From NCBI GenBank assembly GCA_023362775.1, contig JALMGJ010000004.1, positions 34,935,929-34,999,928 on the forward strand: DNA of 64,000 bases. Direction: 5' to 3'. Source of the stretch: Charina bottae (lineage: Eukaryota > Chordata > Lepidosauria > Squamata > Charinaidae). The number at the start of each line of letters is the position of its first letter. Position 1 is the first letter of the stretch. The notes below the pieces were generated by a model. The model did no database searches. It was not told where the DNA came from and saw only the letters and a program-made list of their open reading frames with translations. This document shows, one piece after another, positions 21,877 to 33,296 of the stretch. Position numbers and translations under genes: made by a program.

Positions 21877-24800
21877 AATGTGACTTTGCTTTGAGTATAA
21901 TAGTAGAAAGTAGCTGGACTTGCTTTAACTGCCATTAGGGCAAGTGTACTTCATGCTCAACTTAAAATTTTCCCTTGGTGCCCTGAATCAAATGGACTCT
22001 GTTGCCTTTTCTGGTACCTAAATTTTTAATAATTGACAAAGCACAACCCAAAACAAATAGGTTTGGCTGGGAAGGATTTCTGTCCAGATTTTTCTAATAA
22101 AAGCGCTTCCATGCAGCCATCCTAACATGCCACCTGTACTATTTTTTACTTCAGGGATTCTGTTCTTTATATTATAAAGGGCTGTCATCAAGCCAGCCAG
22201 TTTAATTGTCTAAGACTAATTGGTTGCCTATGAAAGTACTGTTAATAGAACAAATTCTGAAGAAAAGATATATTTTGCATATGTATTATTGTGTAATTTC
22301 AAAAAATTTATGCTGTGATTTTAATGTGTTATAAGTTGCCTGGGGAAACTTGGTTATGAAAGCCAGTATACAAATAAAAATGGCATTACTTTAATTGTAA
22401 TTATGGTTACTAGGAGTCAAAAATGACATGATGGCACATAATCAAAAAGTAATATAACTGAGAATAAGATGTAAAACGTACAATAAATCAAATGTATTGC
22501 TTCAAGGTAGCAATCCAATCTATAAATAGACACCACCACTTTTTTTAAAGCATAGTTGCATAAACTTAGATAATAGAGCTGGAGCTTAATTAGACATGAC
22601 TATTGCATTAGTCTCATTGCTTTTAATATCAAATTTCAAAATGAGAAGCTTAGAAAATCACACTTATGAGAGATTAATTGGCGTGTGGGATCCCGATAAG
22701 CATCTGAGGCAGACAGTCTTTTGTCCCTCCCTCATTTGGTTTCCCAAGGGCTGCTAACATAGAGGGTGATGTCATACTTGAAGCCACAGCCTCAGAATAA
22801 GGCATTCTGTGTGGAACCGCAGTCAAGAGCTCAGAGCCATTTAATGAGTCAAGGATTTGCTAGAGGGTCTTGAGCATGCATTGTCTGTGTGACATCTTTA
22901 GACCTTTCAGCCCTGAGAGTTCATGTTCTATCTATTATAGGCAGGAACTGGAAGTGTAAGTTACGGCTTTCAATGTTTTGCACGTGTTTATAATTATATG
23001 TGAATTCTTGTTCTATTGTTTACTGACTGATTTCTCATGAAAGTACTTGGAGGTTTAAGATATTCTTCCTGGCTTGTAGTGATTTTATACCTTAAAAATG
23101 ACACTTGCTTAGATTTAATTTGGAGGACAAGTTTAACTTACGTTTTAATTCATTGTCTTCTCTAGATAAACTTTTTAAAATTACAGTTTGTAGACATGCA
23201 TTCAGAAGTAAGTCCCAGTGGTTTTAGAGGGTTTTACTCCTTAGTAAGTGGTTCTAAGACTGCAGACTCTGCCATAGATCTTAACAGTGGAAAATTATTA
23301 GGGCTATCTAGGTAGCAAAGACCTACTTCACCAGGTCAGTAACTCTATATTAGTATTGTAATAATTTGCTTATTTATTCTATATAGCCAACCTGTTTTGA
23401 GTAAATAATACATAGTTTGTATTCCATAGTTTGTATTCCAGGTATCTGTTTGTTAACTTAACTAAAGGATTGTTTTTGTATATCTTACTTTTCTGCTTTC
23501 TGTATTGTCTGTTTTAGTTAAACACATTGGGAATTTGTTGTTTAATGCTTCCCAATCTTATAAAGATGCACTGTCTTTGTTGAAATAGCTGTGATTTTGA
23601 ACTACACATTAATTTTGTGAAAAGAATGATCCTCTAAGGAAACAGATTTTCTAGTGTGATTAAATATGACTGTAGTTTCCAAGATTCTTTCACAAGAAGA
23701 GCAAATCAAAGTAGTGAGTGAGTAGTATGTAAATCAAAATTATGCTTTAAGTATTTAATGTCTTATGTAAATATAAAATCAGAGTTTTGTGTATAATACA
23801 AACTTTCTGTTAAAATAGTATAATATAAACCTTCTGTTAAAATATATATTTGTGACCTTTTGTTAGTGGTGTAGATCGATTTATGTTTTGGAGACAATTT
23901 TATACTTGATTTCATTATTGAAATCAAAAATATATTTTCATAAAAAGTGGCTTCAGTTTCACTTGCTGAAGATCAAAATAGTTGCTGACAAAGAGGGAAC
24001 CCCTGTCTTGGTCATGAAAACATTAGTGAATAAGGCCTGTTCACCACCTCTAATTTACTTCTTTTCTTCATGGGAATATTGACAGCTTTTTTTTTTAGCA
24101 GCTTCTTTATAGTTGTTTTCCAAAGTTATATTAGGGAAGATCAGCGAAGCTCTGCAAGAAATCAAAACATAATCCACTGAGGAAGATATTAAAGTTCCAT
24201 TTGTTCCTCTTGTAAAGCAAAACACTCTGGTACTGGATACTTCTGATAGGTTGTGTCTTATAACAAAATGAGTAATTAGTGACAGTATCAAGCCTCTGTC
24301 TTAATGTTTGGTCATTTATCAACCTGTGGGGAGAAGATTTTTGGAAAACATTCAGGGCTTATGAAAAAAAGTAATATAGATGTCTTTGCACTGTTGTTTT
24401 CTCAAGGGCGATCAGTCCTGGAGTGTTAAAATAGATGGTGGATGGAAGAGTGATGCAAGGCGGGCAGGGCTCAGGATTTTCCAGCTCTTGACCCCCCCCC
24501 CCACCTCCGCAGATAGCTGTGGTACGCTCCCAGGTTGCCCAAAAAAGATTTGAAGGTGATTTAGTGTTGTGGGTGGCCTGGTTTTGCTCTAAATGGATGA
24601 AGGCTGAGTCATAGCTATTGATTTGGGTAAAAAATAGTCTTGACTGTATGTTTTCATGTTTTCTAACATTCATGGGAAAAGACAGATGCTCTGATTCTGT
24701 TGAATTGTCATTTGGAGCAAGACATAGCTTGCTGTAATATTGTACAGATGTACATATAGAGGATACTTCTTTTCAAATAATGGGCATAAATGCTGAAAAG

Positions 24801-25329
24801 TTTGTAGTTGGGAGGATCAGTAAAAAATGCCTTGTTAGGTATTCATATTATGTGGTAGGGTAGATAAAATTGCTGTGAGATATTTGTGAGTGTACAAATG
24901 GAGCTATTCTAGTGGTACTAAGAAGTATATTTTTATATTTTTATACTGCCTCTTTCAAATGTTCAGAAATGTTATTACATTGGCTTCGTGCTCAGTTTGC
25001 ATGTATATATTTATTAAGGTATAGATGAGATAGCTTTATGCAATTACAGGAATAAACAATAAAATAAATAGTATGTAGCATTACTTTTAAATTATAAAGT
25101 AATAGATTTAAATAACACTAAGGGAACTAGATCTTCAGAATATCCACAGGAAGGAAACCATTTTCAAGTCTATCATCTTATGCCATTATTATTGTTTTTG
25201 AGGCTTTTGTAGTCAGATTCTTAAAATTCTCCCCTAAGCTTCAATTGTATGTAGATTTGCTTGGTAATATTAATAATATGTTGCTTAAATGACACTATTT
25301 GTAATATTGTAATCTTTACTTTAATCCTG
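21877..25329 (+). other. Intron interior between exons F and G
   Basis: About 3.4 kb, AT-rich. I see no exon; a poly-C tract at about 24491-24502 is the only simple repeat of note. Unrecognised old repeats may be present. Confidence 0.55.
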
Positions 25330-25460
25330 AGCCCAACTCACCTCACAGGGTTGTTGTTGTGGGGAAAATAGGAGGAAGAAGGAGTATTAGGTATGTTCAC
25401 CGCCTTGAGTTATTTATAAAAATAATAAAGGTGGGATAGAAAATAAATAAATAAATAAAA
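25330..25460 (+). repeat. LINE-tail repeat (same tail as SINE at 43968), sense
   Basis: CAACTCACCTCACAGGGTTG, then GTATGTTCACCGCCTTGAGT and an (AAAT)n tail. This is the reverse complement of the tail of the 43968 element; here the tRNA head is lacking. Confidence 0.65.
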
Positions 25461-25732
25461 TTAATACTTTATTCTTAATTGATGTTCAGACAGAAACAAA
25501 ACAGAGTTTAAAGATAACTCAGCCTGCCTATCCCCTTTTCTCATTTGATTTAAACAGAGGTTTTGTCTCATATGTATTTTATTCATGCCTAAGTATTGTC
25601 TGGTCTCAGAAAAAAAACTACTATTTCTAAGTACTTAGAATACTTTTTAAAAAGTTCTTACAGGTATGGCTGACTGCAATTCTCCATTTAAACTTCAAAA
25701 TTTTATTTGTTTTTTTCTTTTTGTATGTACAG

Positions 25733-25871
25733 TGAAGAGTTAGGAGAATTCATGGAGATAAAAGGAGCTAACAACCCTGGGATTCTTGTGCTGACCACAG
25801 GCCTGAGCAAACCTTTTATGCGTCTAGATAAATATCCCACGTTACTCAAAGAGCTTGAAAGACACATGGAG
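25733..25871 (+). CDS. ARHGEF7: ARHGEF7 exon G: DH domain, conserved region 3
   Basis: The acceptor is ATGTACAG|TGAAGAG and the donor ATGGAG|GTATAT. It encodes [20 protein letters not shown] and then [20 protein letters not shown]. The [15 protein letters not shown] stretch is the DH conserved region 3 helix, which forms the main GTPase contact in RhoGEFs. It ends in phase 0. Confidence 0.96.
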
Positions 25872-26519
25872 GTATATCCTTGCAGCTTTTATATTCCAGT
25901 TTAATGATGATTAGACAAACATTATCTTAAAAGAGCATTTCAGAGTTGATGGGCGACAAAGTACAGTACTTTGTTCTTCTTCTTCTGAGACCACAGAAGT
26001 ATGGAATGCTAGATTATACGCTTAAGATTGACTGTATTTTCAAAGGCATAATATAATACACTCTGATCCTAAACTGATGGCTCACTTTGCCAGTTGGCTT
26101 GTGAAATCTCTATAACACTAGTGTAATGCCACAGTTTTACATGTTTTGCATCTGTTGATGTGCTTGGCTCAATCTCTTGGGAATGTCCTTCACACCTTTC
26201 ATATGGCATAGCTATTTCACAGTTTGTGCCTTTCAGAAATATGAAACTGCACTGTAGAAATATGTAGTGTAAATGCACACTGGGGTTATGGTGCTGATGC
26301 TGTTTCTTAATTTTCTCCATTTCCTAAATTTCGTGGCTTTCTTTGATATTTTTGCAAGATTAGGAAGAGATGGTTGAACATGCAGTGGTTGATGGTAGAA
26401 TGCTAATCAGCTCAAGAGGGGATTGTGAAGCATATATTTTTCATATATTCCCATAGTTCAGGATGCTAAAGCTCATTTAGTTTATTCTGCAGTGTGCCAT
26501 TGCAACTTGATTATACACA

Positions 26520-26620
26520 TGTCTATGAAGGTTCTCAGTCATCCAGGTGGAATTGTCTGTAGCTTGAATCATGTCAACTGGATTTCTATTTTCTCAGTGG
26601 AAACGTTTCGCTCCTTATTG
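26520..26620 (-). mobile_element. Short Penelope-like fragment with hammerhead core remnant
   Basis: 101 bp flanked by a perfect 13-bp duplication TTGATTATACACA (26507-26519, 26621-26633). On the minus strand it contains GGAGCGAAACGTTTCC (about 26599-26614), resembling the GAAAC core and stem of the hammerhead ribozyme in Penelope-like elements, and ends CTGGATGACTGAGAACCTTC. The 5' ribozyme half (CUGANGA) is lost by truncation. Class assigned from remembered family features. Confidence 0.5.
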
Positions 26621-26923
26621 TTGATTATACACAGTCAGAGGGTTTATCTGCTAGATATTCAGTTACTATTGCTTGAAGGCCAAGTCCTCAATATTAAACA
26701 TAGCATTAAGATATGTAGTTTAATATTGTTGGAGTGTGTGTGTGTGTGTTTGTGTGTAATCTTAGTTTTAAACTTAAATCTGAAATCTGAAAATTCTAGC
26801 AAATTAAGTGCCATTAATCATATTTTGAATTGCTTCATATTGATTTACATTATTATCTCATGGAAAGCTCACAATGCCCAGATTGTAAGTTGAAAAGCAA
26901 TTTCCCTTTGAATTTTCTTTTAG

Positions 26924-26983
26924 GATTATCATCCAGACCGACCAGACATTCAGAAATCCATGACAGCTTTCAAAAACCTTTCT
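26924..26983 (+). CDS. ARHGEF7: ARHGEF7 exon H: DH domain, 60-base exon
   Basis: The acceptor is TTTTAG|GATTAT and the donor CTTTCT|GTAAGT. Exactly 20 codons (DYHPDRPDIQKSMTAFKNLS), phase 0 on both sides, so skipping it would keep the frame but remove a DH helix segment. Confidence 0.95.
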
Positions 26984-27545
26984 GTAAGTAACTTGTAGAA
27001 CTACCCAAAATATAGAGAAGTAGCCTTTCAAGACCATTTTCATTGGAGTGGTAGCAAGAGAAAAGTGAACAAATTATACCTATGGAAGAGTAAAACATGG
27101 ACACTTCCATTAATAATTTTGATTTGGACACAATGAGGACATTAGAAATGTGACTTATATGATAATGCTTGATAAAATATGAAATCCTACAGGTAGAACT
27201 CATATCAACAGTCTTCATCAGAGGCAGGGAAGTTGTATGCCTTCCTCCTCCCTTTTCTACTGTACAACACAAGAGTTTGCATTGCAGGAGAGGCTGTCAC
27301 TTGCCCCTGCAAACTCATAGATTCAAACTTCCCTGATTGATCTCTTTGATCAAAACATTTTTGGCAGGGGTTGGAACTCTGTAAGAATGGGAATTGAAAG
27401 AGTTGAACTTCCAGAGGCCTCCCATTTCCATTCCCATCTTTAATTTGGGGACTGGGGAGAAGTCCAGAGACAGTACTAAAAAGCTATTTATTCATGGCTA
27501 GTCCAGTTGTATGATACGTGATGATACTTTATTCTGGCCCTATAG
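26984..27545 (+). other. Intron between exons H and I
   Basis: 562 bases, no recognised feature. Confidence 0.65.
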
Positions 27546-27692
27546 GCACAGTGCCAAGAAGTACGGAAAAGAAAAGAACTTGAACTCCAGATATTAACCG
27601 AAGCCATCAGGTGCTGGGAAGGAGAAGACATTAAAACACTAGGAAATGTAATTTACATGTCACAAGTCATGATTCAGTGTGCTGGCAGTGAG
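27546..27692 (+). CDS. ARHGEF7: ARHGEF7 exon I: DH C-terminus and start of PH domain
   Basis: The acceptor is CCTATAG|GCACAG and the donor AGTGAG|GTATGG. Forty-nine codons, phase 0 at both ends. It covers the last DH helix ([19 protein letters not shown]) and the first PH strands ([14 protein letters not shown]). Confidence 0.95.
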
Positions 27693-28277
27693 GTATGGCA
27701 GGTTTTGCTTACACTAATACCAGAATGGTTTCTACTGTTTTTAACTCTTCTGAGCCACTCAGAGTCATTTGGCAAGTGGGTGGCCTTAGAAATTGACTCG
27801 TCAATCAGTCAGGCTAGAGTTAAGGGCCAACACAATGCATTTGCCCCTTCAAAATAGTTACTTGTAGCCTGTTTTGAGTGTATGCTTTAAAAAATGTCTC
27901 AGTTTTGGGCTTATCTATACAATTAAAAAATACTCCGAAAGGCACATTTAGTAAAGGAATGAAGTTTTTTTGAAATAAACATTTTATCATAACAATGATA
28001 GAAATCACTTCCTTTTTTTAAAAAAAACCAGGGGTTCTCTGTCTGTGACAAGAGTTTTGCCTTGTCTTTCAAATAAGGTTGCCTTCTCTGTAAGGAGTTT
28101 GTCCCAAAAATCTCTTGGCATCTTTTGTTCTAAAGATGTCTAATGTGGGGCTGATTTAATAATAAAGATTTGAGAAATACTGTGATTGCCATCACATTTG
28201 TTTATCTGCATTTTTTGTTTAACCATGCCATTTAATCTGACCTTTATATGTTAATGATTTTTCTTCTTTCTAATAAG
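27693..28277 (+). other. Intron between exons I and J
   Basis: 585 bases; a CCACTCAGAGTCATTTGGCA stretch near 27755 may be a decayed LINE 3' end, otherwise nothing seen. Confidence 0.45.
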
Positions 28278-28364
28278 GAAAAAAATGAAAGATACCTTCT
28301 TCTCTTTCCTAACATTTTGCTGATGTTGTCTGCCAGCCCTAGGATGAGTGGGTTTATCTACCAG
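28278..28364 (+). CDS. ARHGEF7: ARHGEF7 exon J: PH domain
   Basis: The acceptor is AATAAG|GAAAAA and the donor TACCAG|GTAATA. It encodes [20 protein letters not shown], a pair of hydrophobic PH strands, then PRMSGFIYQ. Twenty-nine codons, phase 0. Confidence 0.95.
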
Positions 28365-29008
28365 GTAATAGAAGTTTCAATGCAATTTTAGTCTCTGTGA
28401 CACATTTGAATTAAATTGAACTCCAGGCAAAGTCATGCTTAAAATAGAGGGAGTGAAATCATTCAGTCAAGATAATGGTGATGGTGGTTTCAATAGGCTG
28501 TCCTCAATTGTGTCCATTCATCAGGAGTAAGGACACCATTCGTTTTCTCCTCTCCATGCACTCTTTAGATCTGATTTTTTCAGAACATATTTCAGCCGTT
28601 TATGGGACAGTTCGTAGGGATGGGGTGGGTGGGGCAGGGAAAAGGAAGGGACACTTGCACTGCATAAGAAGTCCACTCTTGTGACATGGGATTTAACTCA
28701 GTGGACATACCTCTAGTGTGATTATGTGTGGACCCAAACTATTATTTCCAGCCTTGGAACCATTTGTATCATTTGACTAAGATCCTGCAAATATTACACT
28801 GAAATACTATGGCATTTATGCAAGTAAGTGCTTTTTAGAAGCATAAATATACAAGGACAATGTCATTTCTGAGCACGAGGGACCTTTCTTCAGTGTCAGA
28901 ATGTGTATGTCTTAATTTCAATGATGATAAAATTTTCTCTGTAGGTTTTGTTATTCAATAATATTTATTGAATCAATTGATACAGTGACTTGGTGTATCT
29001 GCTTTTAG
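28365..29008 (+). other. Intron between exons J and K
   Basis: 644 bases, AT-rich, no recognised feature. Confidence 0.65.
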
Positions 29009-29087
29009 GGAAAGCTCCCATTGACAGGGATGACCATCACAAAGCTAGAAGATAGTGAAAATCACAGAAATGCATTTGAAATATCAG
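29009..29087 (+). CDS. ARHGEF7: ARHGEF7 exon K: PH domain
   Basis: The acceptor is GCTTTTAG|GGAAAG and the donor ATCAG|GTAACG. It encodes [20 protein letters not shown] then NAFEIS, typical PH strands; it ends one base into a Gly codon. Confidence 0.94.
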
Positions 29088-29169
29088 GTAACGTCCCTGT
29101 TCATTCTGGGCTTTTTCTGTGAATATGCAGCAAACTGTGTTACCAGAACCAACAGCTGTTCATCTTCTA

Positions 29170-29290
29170 AACTAGTGTTCCCCATCTTGGTTTCCTCCAG
29201 ATGTGCTGAACTACAACTCCATAATCTCCAGGTAGCATGTCCATTGGTTCGACAGGCTGGTGTGGATGGGTGCTGTAACTCAACACTTTT
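29170..29290. repeat. Degenerate DNA-transposon-like repeat
   Basis: GTTCCCCATCTTGGTTTCCTCCAGATGTGCTGAACTAC-type sequence (read in pieces) resembles a common reptile non-autonomous repeat whose two halves are inverted. Related fragments occur near 505 and 50715. Ends not resolved. Confidence 0.35.
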
Positions 29291-29563
29291 TGCAGGCAGA
29301 AAGGCTGTTCTAAACCTGTTAGGAGGTCTGCTAAATCAGCAGCAAAATAGTATAAGCAGTCTCTCTAGTTTGACATCATGCCACTTTAAATTTATTTAGT
29401 TTAAATGTATGTATGTTTATTTTTTCTTTAAATATGAATTCAAGATAGGCTTCATTAGAACTAAAAAGTATCCTGGAAAAAAGTGTAAACTAATCTAAAA
29501 CCAGTAAAAATTATATTGTTATCAACAGCCAGAATAAACTCCACTTAATTAGTAGGCTTAGAG

Positions 29564-29827
29564 CAGGGCTTTCCAAAGTGCACGCCAGCGGCGGTGCGGT
29601 GGCGGCACGGCAGTGGCGCGCGTGCGCGGTAGTGACGCAAGAGGGTGTGTGGCGGTGCGCGCATGCACGGCGGCGCGGGGGGGCGTGCGGCCGTGCGGGG
29701 GGCGTGCGGGGCGGCTGCCGCTGCCACCATGCACACGCACGCTGCCGCTTCCGGGTGGTGTGGCAACACACCACGCTGTGTGTGGCGACACACTTTTGTG
29801 TCGCCACACACAGTTTGGAAAGCTCTG
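29564..29827 (-). mobile_element. hAT (Buster-like) non-autonomous element, copy 5
   Basis: 264 bp, CAGGGCTTTCCAAAG ... CAGTTTGGAAAGCTCTG, with a perfect 8-bp duplication GCTTAGAG (29556-29563, 29828-29835). Interior of very GC-rich GCGTGCGG-type units, most like copy 2 but in reverse orientation. Confidence 0.9.
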
Positions 29828-29835
29828 GCTTAGAG

Positions 29836-30503
29836 AGAGATACATTATAAAAACATCTAAGAAATTAGGGCACTGTAGCGAATATTCTTCTCCAAAATCA
29901 TTAATGGCCTAATAGAGTTGGAGCAGGTGATCTTGCATTATGGAAGTGGTTACCATCTGAGCTTTTTAGGACTTTAGAAGAAAAAGCAGGACTTTGGTCT
30001 GTATTTGGAAGTGTAATGGCAACCAGTGAGTTTTCTGCAGATTACCAAACTGAGCAACTTGGCCTACTAGTTTTCTAAGGTTTATTGGTGAGTGTGTGAA
30101 ATGGCCATCATCTTAAAGGTCAAGTAGTTGTCGGTAAGACAACCCCTCTGCAAGGTTATATGTTCTGGGCCTTAAATCTGCACTTGCAACCTTCTGACAA
30201 ATCTTAAAGCCAGAGATTACATATATTGACAATTCTTGGAAATAGGAACATAAATTTTAATATGAACACCCTGTGGTACTATGGTTATCACAAATTGTTG
30301 TACTATAATGTGGAAAAGTTACCTAATGTATTTCATGGGTGTCAAAGAAGAATTAAGATATATGGGTACTTGCATGTGTAGGGATGTGTGTGGAGAGAGA
30401 GTGTGCAAGCTATAGCTTATGCAACAATTCAGCACTATATACCCTTTTTAAAAGGTAGTTATTTCTTTTACTTTTTCATTTAGCATTTTCTGTTTGATTC
30501 TAG
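29836..30503 (+). other. Intron remainder upstream of exon L
   Basis: AT-rich, no recognised feature. Confidence 0.6.
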
Positions 30504-30643
30504 GAAATATGATAGAGCGGATATTGGTATCTTGTAATAATCAACAAGATTTGCATGAGTGGGTAGATCATCTGCAGAAGCAAACCAAAGTAACAACCAT
30601 TGGGACTCCTGCAATTAAACCACATTCTGTTCCCTCTCATACG
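30504..30643 (+). CDS. ARHGEF7: ARHGEF7 exon L: end of PH domain
   Basis: The acceptor is GATTCTAG|GAAATA and the donor ATACG|GTAAGA. It encodes [20 protein letters not shown], whose terminal Trp is the conserved PH-helix tryptophan, then [15 protein letters not shown] into the linker. Confidence 0.95.
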
Positions 30644-31378
30644 GTAAGAGGCCACCTGCCTTTAGTCCACTGCTTATAAATTAAAGAAGCCCAACACATT
30701 GTGCAGGTGCTATTGAAGGAAACATGTTTGTATTAAAACTGGAACCATTGCTTGACACATCCTGATAATTAAATTGCAGTGATAGAATTACTGAGCATTT
30801 AGCACCACGTTATAGAAAATTAAATTCAAGAAATAATTGCTGAAATGATCTCTGATTGTGATTTATTTATGTAAGAAAGGATTGTGTCAAATATAGCCCA
30901 GTCTCTTGCTGCTCTGCTGATGTCTGCAGACAAGAGTCATCTGGACCCAGGAAAAGATACATGGTTATTTCCCTTATTAGCATTACCCTTTTGTGGGGCT
31001 AGTAATACTCACATGGAAAGGAGCTGTATCAGTTGCTTGATCTAGAATTTCCAGTAATGTATAAATTGGTCAGTATACTGGTAGCCATGGAACTAAATTC
31101 AAAAATGAATAGATTTTTCATTTACTCACAAATGTATTTGTATTACTAAGTTAATTCATTGTCAGTATTTTTATGCAACAGAGTTGAAGGAAACATAAAT
31201 TCCAGTACGTATAGCACTGCATGTTCCTGCGGCATATTTAATAATCATAGCTAGTTTAGCATAATTAAGGCAGAGTAAACTAATTGTTCATGAGAACAAT
31301 GCCAAAATCCACAATCAGATGTTATTCATTGTAGTATTCTTTTTCTGGTCCTTTCTGTCCCTGTTGTTCACCTGGCAG
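30644..31378 (+). other. Intron between exons L and M
   Basis: 735 bases, AT-rich, no recognised feature. Confidence 0.65.
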
Positions 31379-31603
31379 CTTCCATCTCATCCTGTAACAC
31401 CGTCTAGCAAGCATGCAGATAGCAAGCAAATGCCGATGACTCCTGTCTATCACACACTTCCACACCCTTCACACCACGGGACACCTCATACCACTATAAA
31501 CTGGGGACCACTGGAGCCACCTAAAACTCCTAAGCCATGGAGTTTGAGCTGTTTACGACCTGCACCTCCATTAAGGCCTTCAGCAGCGCTCTGTTATAAG
31601 GAG
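31379..31603 (+). CDS. ARHGEF7: ARHGEF7 exon M: Pro/His/Ser-rich region
   Basis: The acceptor is ACCTGGCAG|CTTCCA and the donor AAGGAG|GTGAGA. Seventy-five codons, phase 0. The product is a low-complexity Pro/Ser/His region ([20 protein letters not shown]) ending in the very conserved [19 protein letters not shown], whose RPAPPLRPS is proline-rich and could bind SH3 domains (inference). Confidence 0.95.
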
Positions 31604-32861
31604 GTGAGAATGAAGAATCCCATCAAAGAACTTGCTTGTTCTTGATTCTGTCCATGTACATATTTTGCACCTTTACAAAGCTTTTGAACTAGCCTTCATC
31701 CAACACTAAGTCAGTTATAATTATGAAGGAATGGGTATGATTTTGACAGGAGAATCTTAATCCTGAATGTCATGCTCCTAAGAATAGTGTGATCAGTGGA
31801 GACTCATTGGTGTTTTGGGTTTTTTTAAAATAAGAAATATACATTCAATACTGAAACCTATATGGTAACAGCTATGACCCAGCAACAGTTAAATTATTTA
31901 AAACAAGTTCTGAATTTGATGTTATATCATACTCAGTTTCTCATCCACATGGTTACCTCAAGCTTCATCCAATCAAAATTCTTAAGAGCTATCAAATGGG
32001 TCCCTTAATGCTCTCATATGGTTAGAATTGGGCTGCATTTTCTTTGGAGCTCATCTGAGACTTTATCATCTTGGATTGTGGTCGAAGCAAACTCTTTGAC
32101 TTTCTTGGTCCATCTTTCCTTACTAGATTGGTTTGTCTCCTTCCCTGATAAACTAATCATGGTCTGACATAGTGTGGCTTTTCTATTCTGGCAGTATCTC
32201 TCCTCATACGTGTTAAAACTTTGGCTGAATTTGAACAGAGGGCTTGGGACCAAGACATTCAAACTGATAGAGCCAAAGTTTCCCATGCCCGTTACAGTGA
32301 AATTTCTCCCTCTTCCTGGACTATCACTAGATACTTTTTCAACATATTACATGTCCTACAAAGGAAACTTTACTCCCTGGCTCTAATTGACATGCTACCC
32401 ATTAGGTGACAATGGGCAAATATGTAGATGTGGACAAAAGTATTGGTACCCTTCCACTAACCTAATATTTCCTAGCACATCCTTTTGAGGCAATAACTGC
32501 AGTCAAGCCCTTTCTGTAGCTCTGAATAAGACTTCTACAATTCTCAACTGGCAATTTGTCCTATTGTTCTTGAGCAAACTGCTCCAGTTGTGTTAGGTTT
32601 GATGGGTTCGTTCTTCCAGCTGTGAGTTTCAGCTCTTTCCATAGATGTTCTATTGGATTCAGGTCAGGACTCATAGTAGGCCACTTCAGAACAGTCCAAT
32701 GTTTGCTTTTCAACTATCCTTGAGTTCTCTTAGATGTATGTTTTGAGTCATTATCCTGCTGGAGGACCCATGACTTGTGACTGAGACAGAGGTTTCTAAC
32801 ACTGGGCATTACATTTCACTCCAGAATGCCTTGATAATCTTCGGATTTCATTGTGCCCTGC

Positions 32862-33224
32862 TATAACGAATACTAGGCTCAAACTTCAAAGAAAACAACT
32901 TCAGTCAGTTCAAAGTAGAAATGGAAAGTTATTTAATTGAAGAAAGCTACAGAATCCAAAGAAAGCTGAAACTGACAAAAAAGGCGCAAAGCCTCTAATT
33001 AAAACAGTCTCTTGGAGAGCTAACATTCCCACTCCCCACACCTGGCTCAGGCAGTTGCGTTTGACCTTGGTTCCCAGAGTCTGCTGCTCGCTGTCTGGCT
33101 TCCCTCCCCCCTCCCATCCCGTAAACAAGCTTGACACACGTCGGCTTTCTCTCAGCTAGCTGGCTCTGTTGGCGGGAAGCGGCAAGTGAATGCACTACAT
33201 TCATTTGGTTGCGCGGACCTGACA
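32862..33224 (-). repeat. Chromovirus 3' LTR
   Basis: 363 bp; plus-strand ends TATAACGAATAC (from TGTAACG) and GGACCTGACA. It matches the copy at 37182-38549 apart from scattered transitions and one base indel. Confidence 0.92.
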
Positions 33225-33296
33225 TGGCACTCCTCCTGAAAAAGAAAATCTAAAACAGTTAAAGAAATGCAATACATGAAAGTCAGGGTTTATTTT

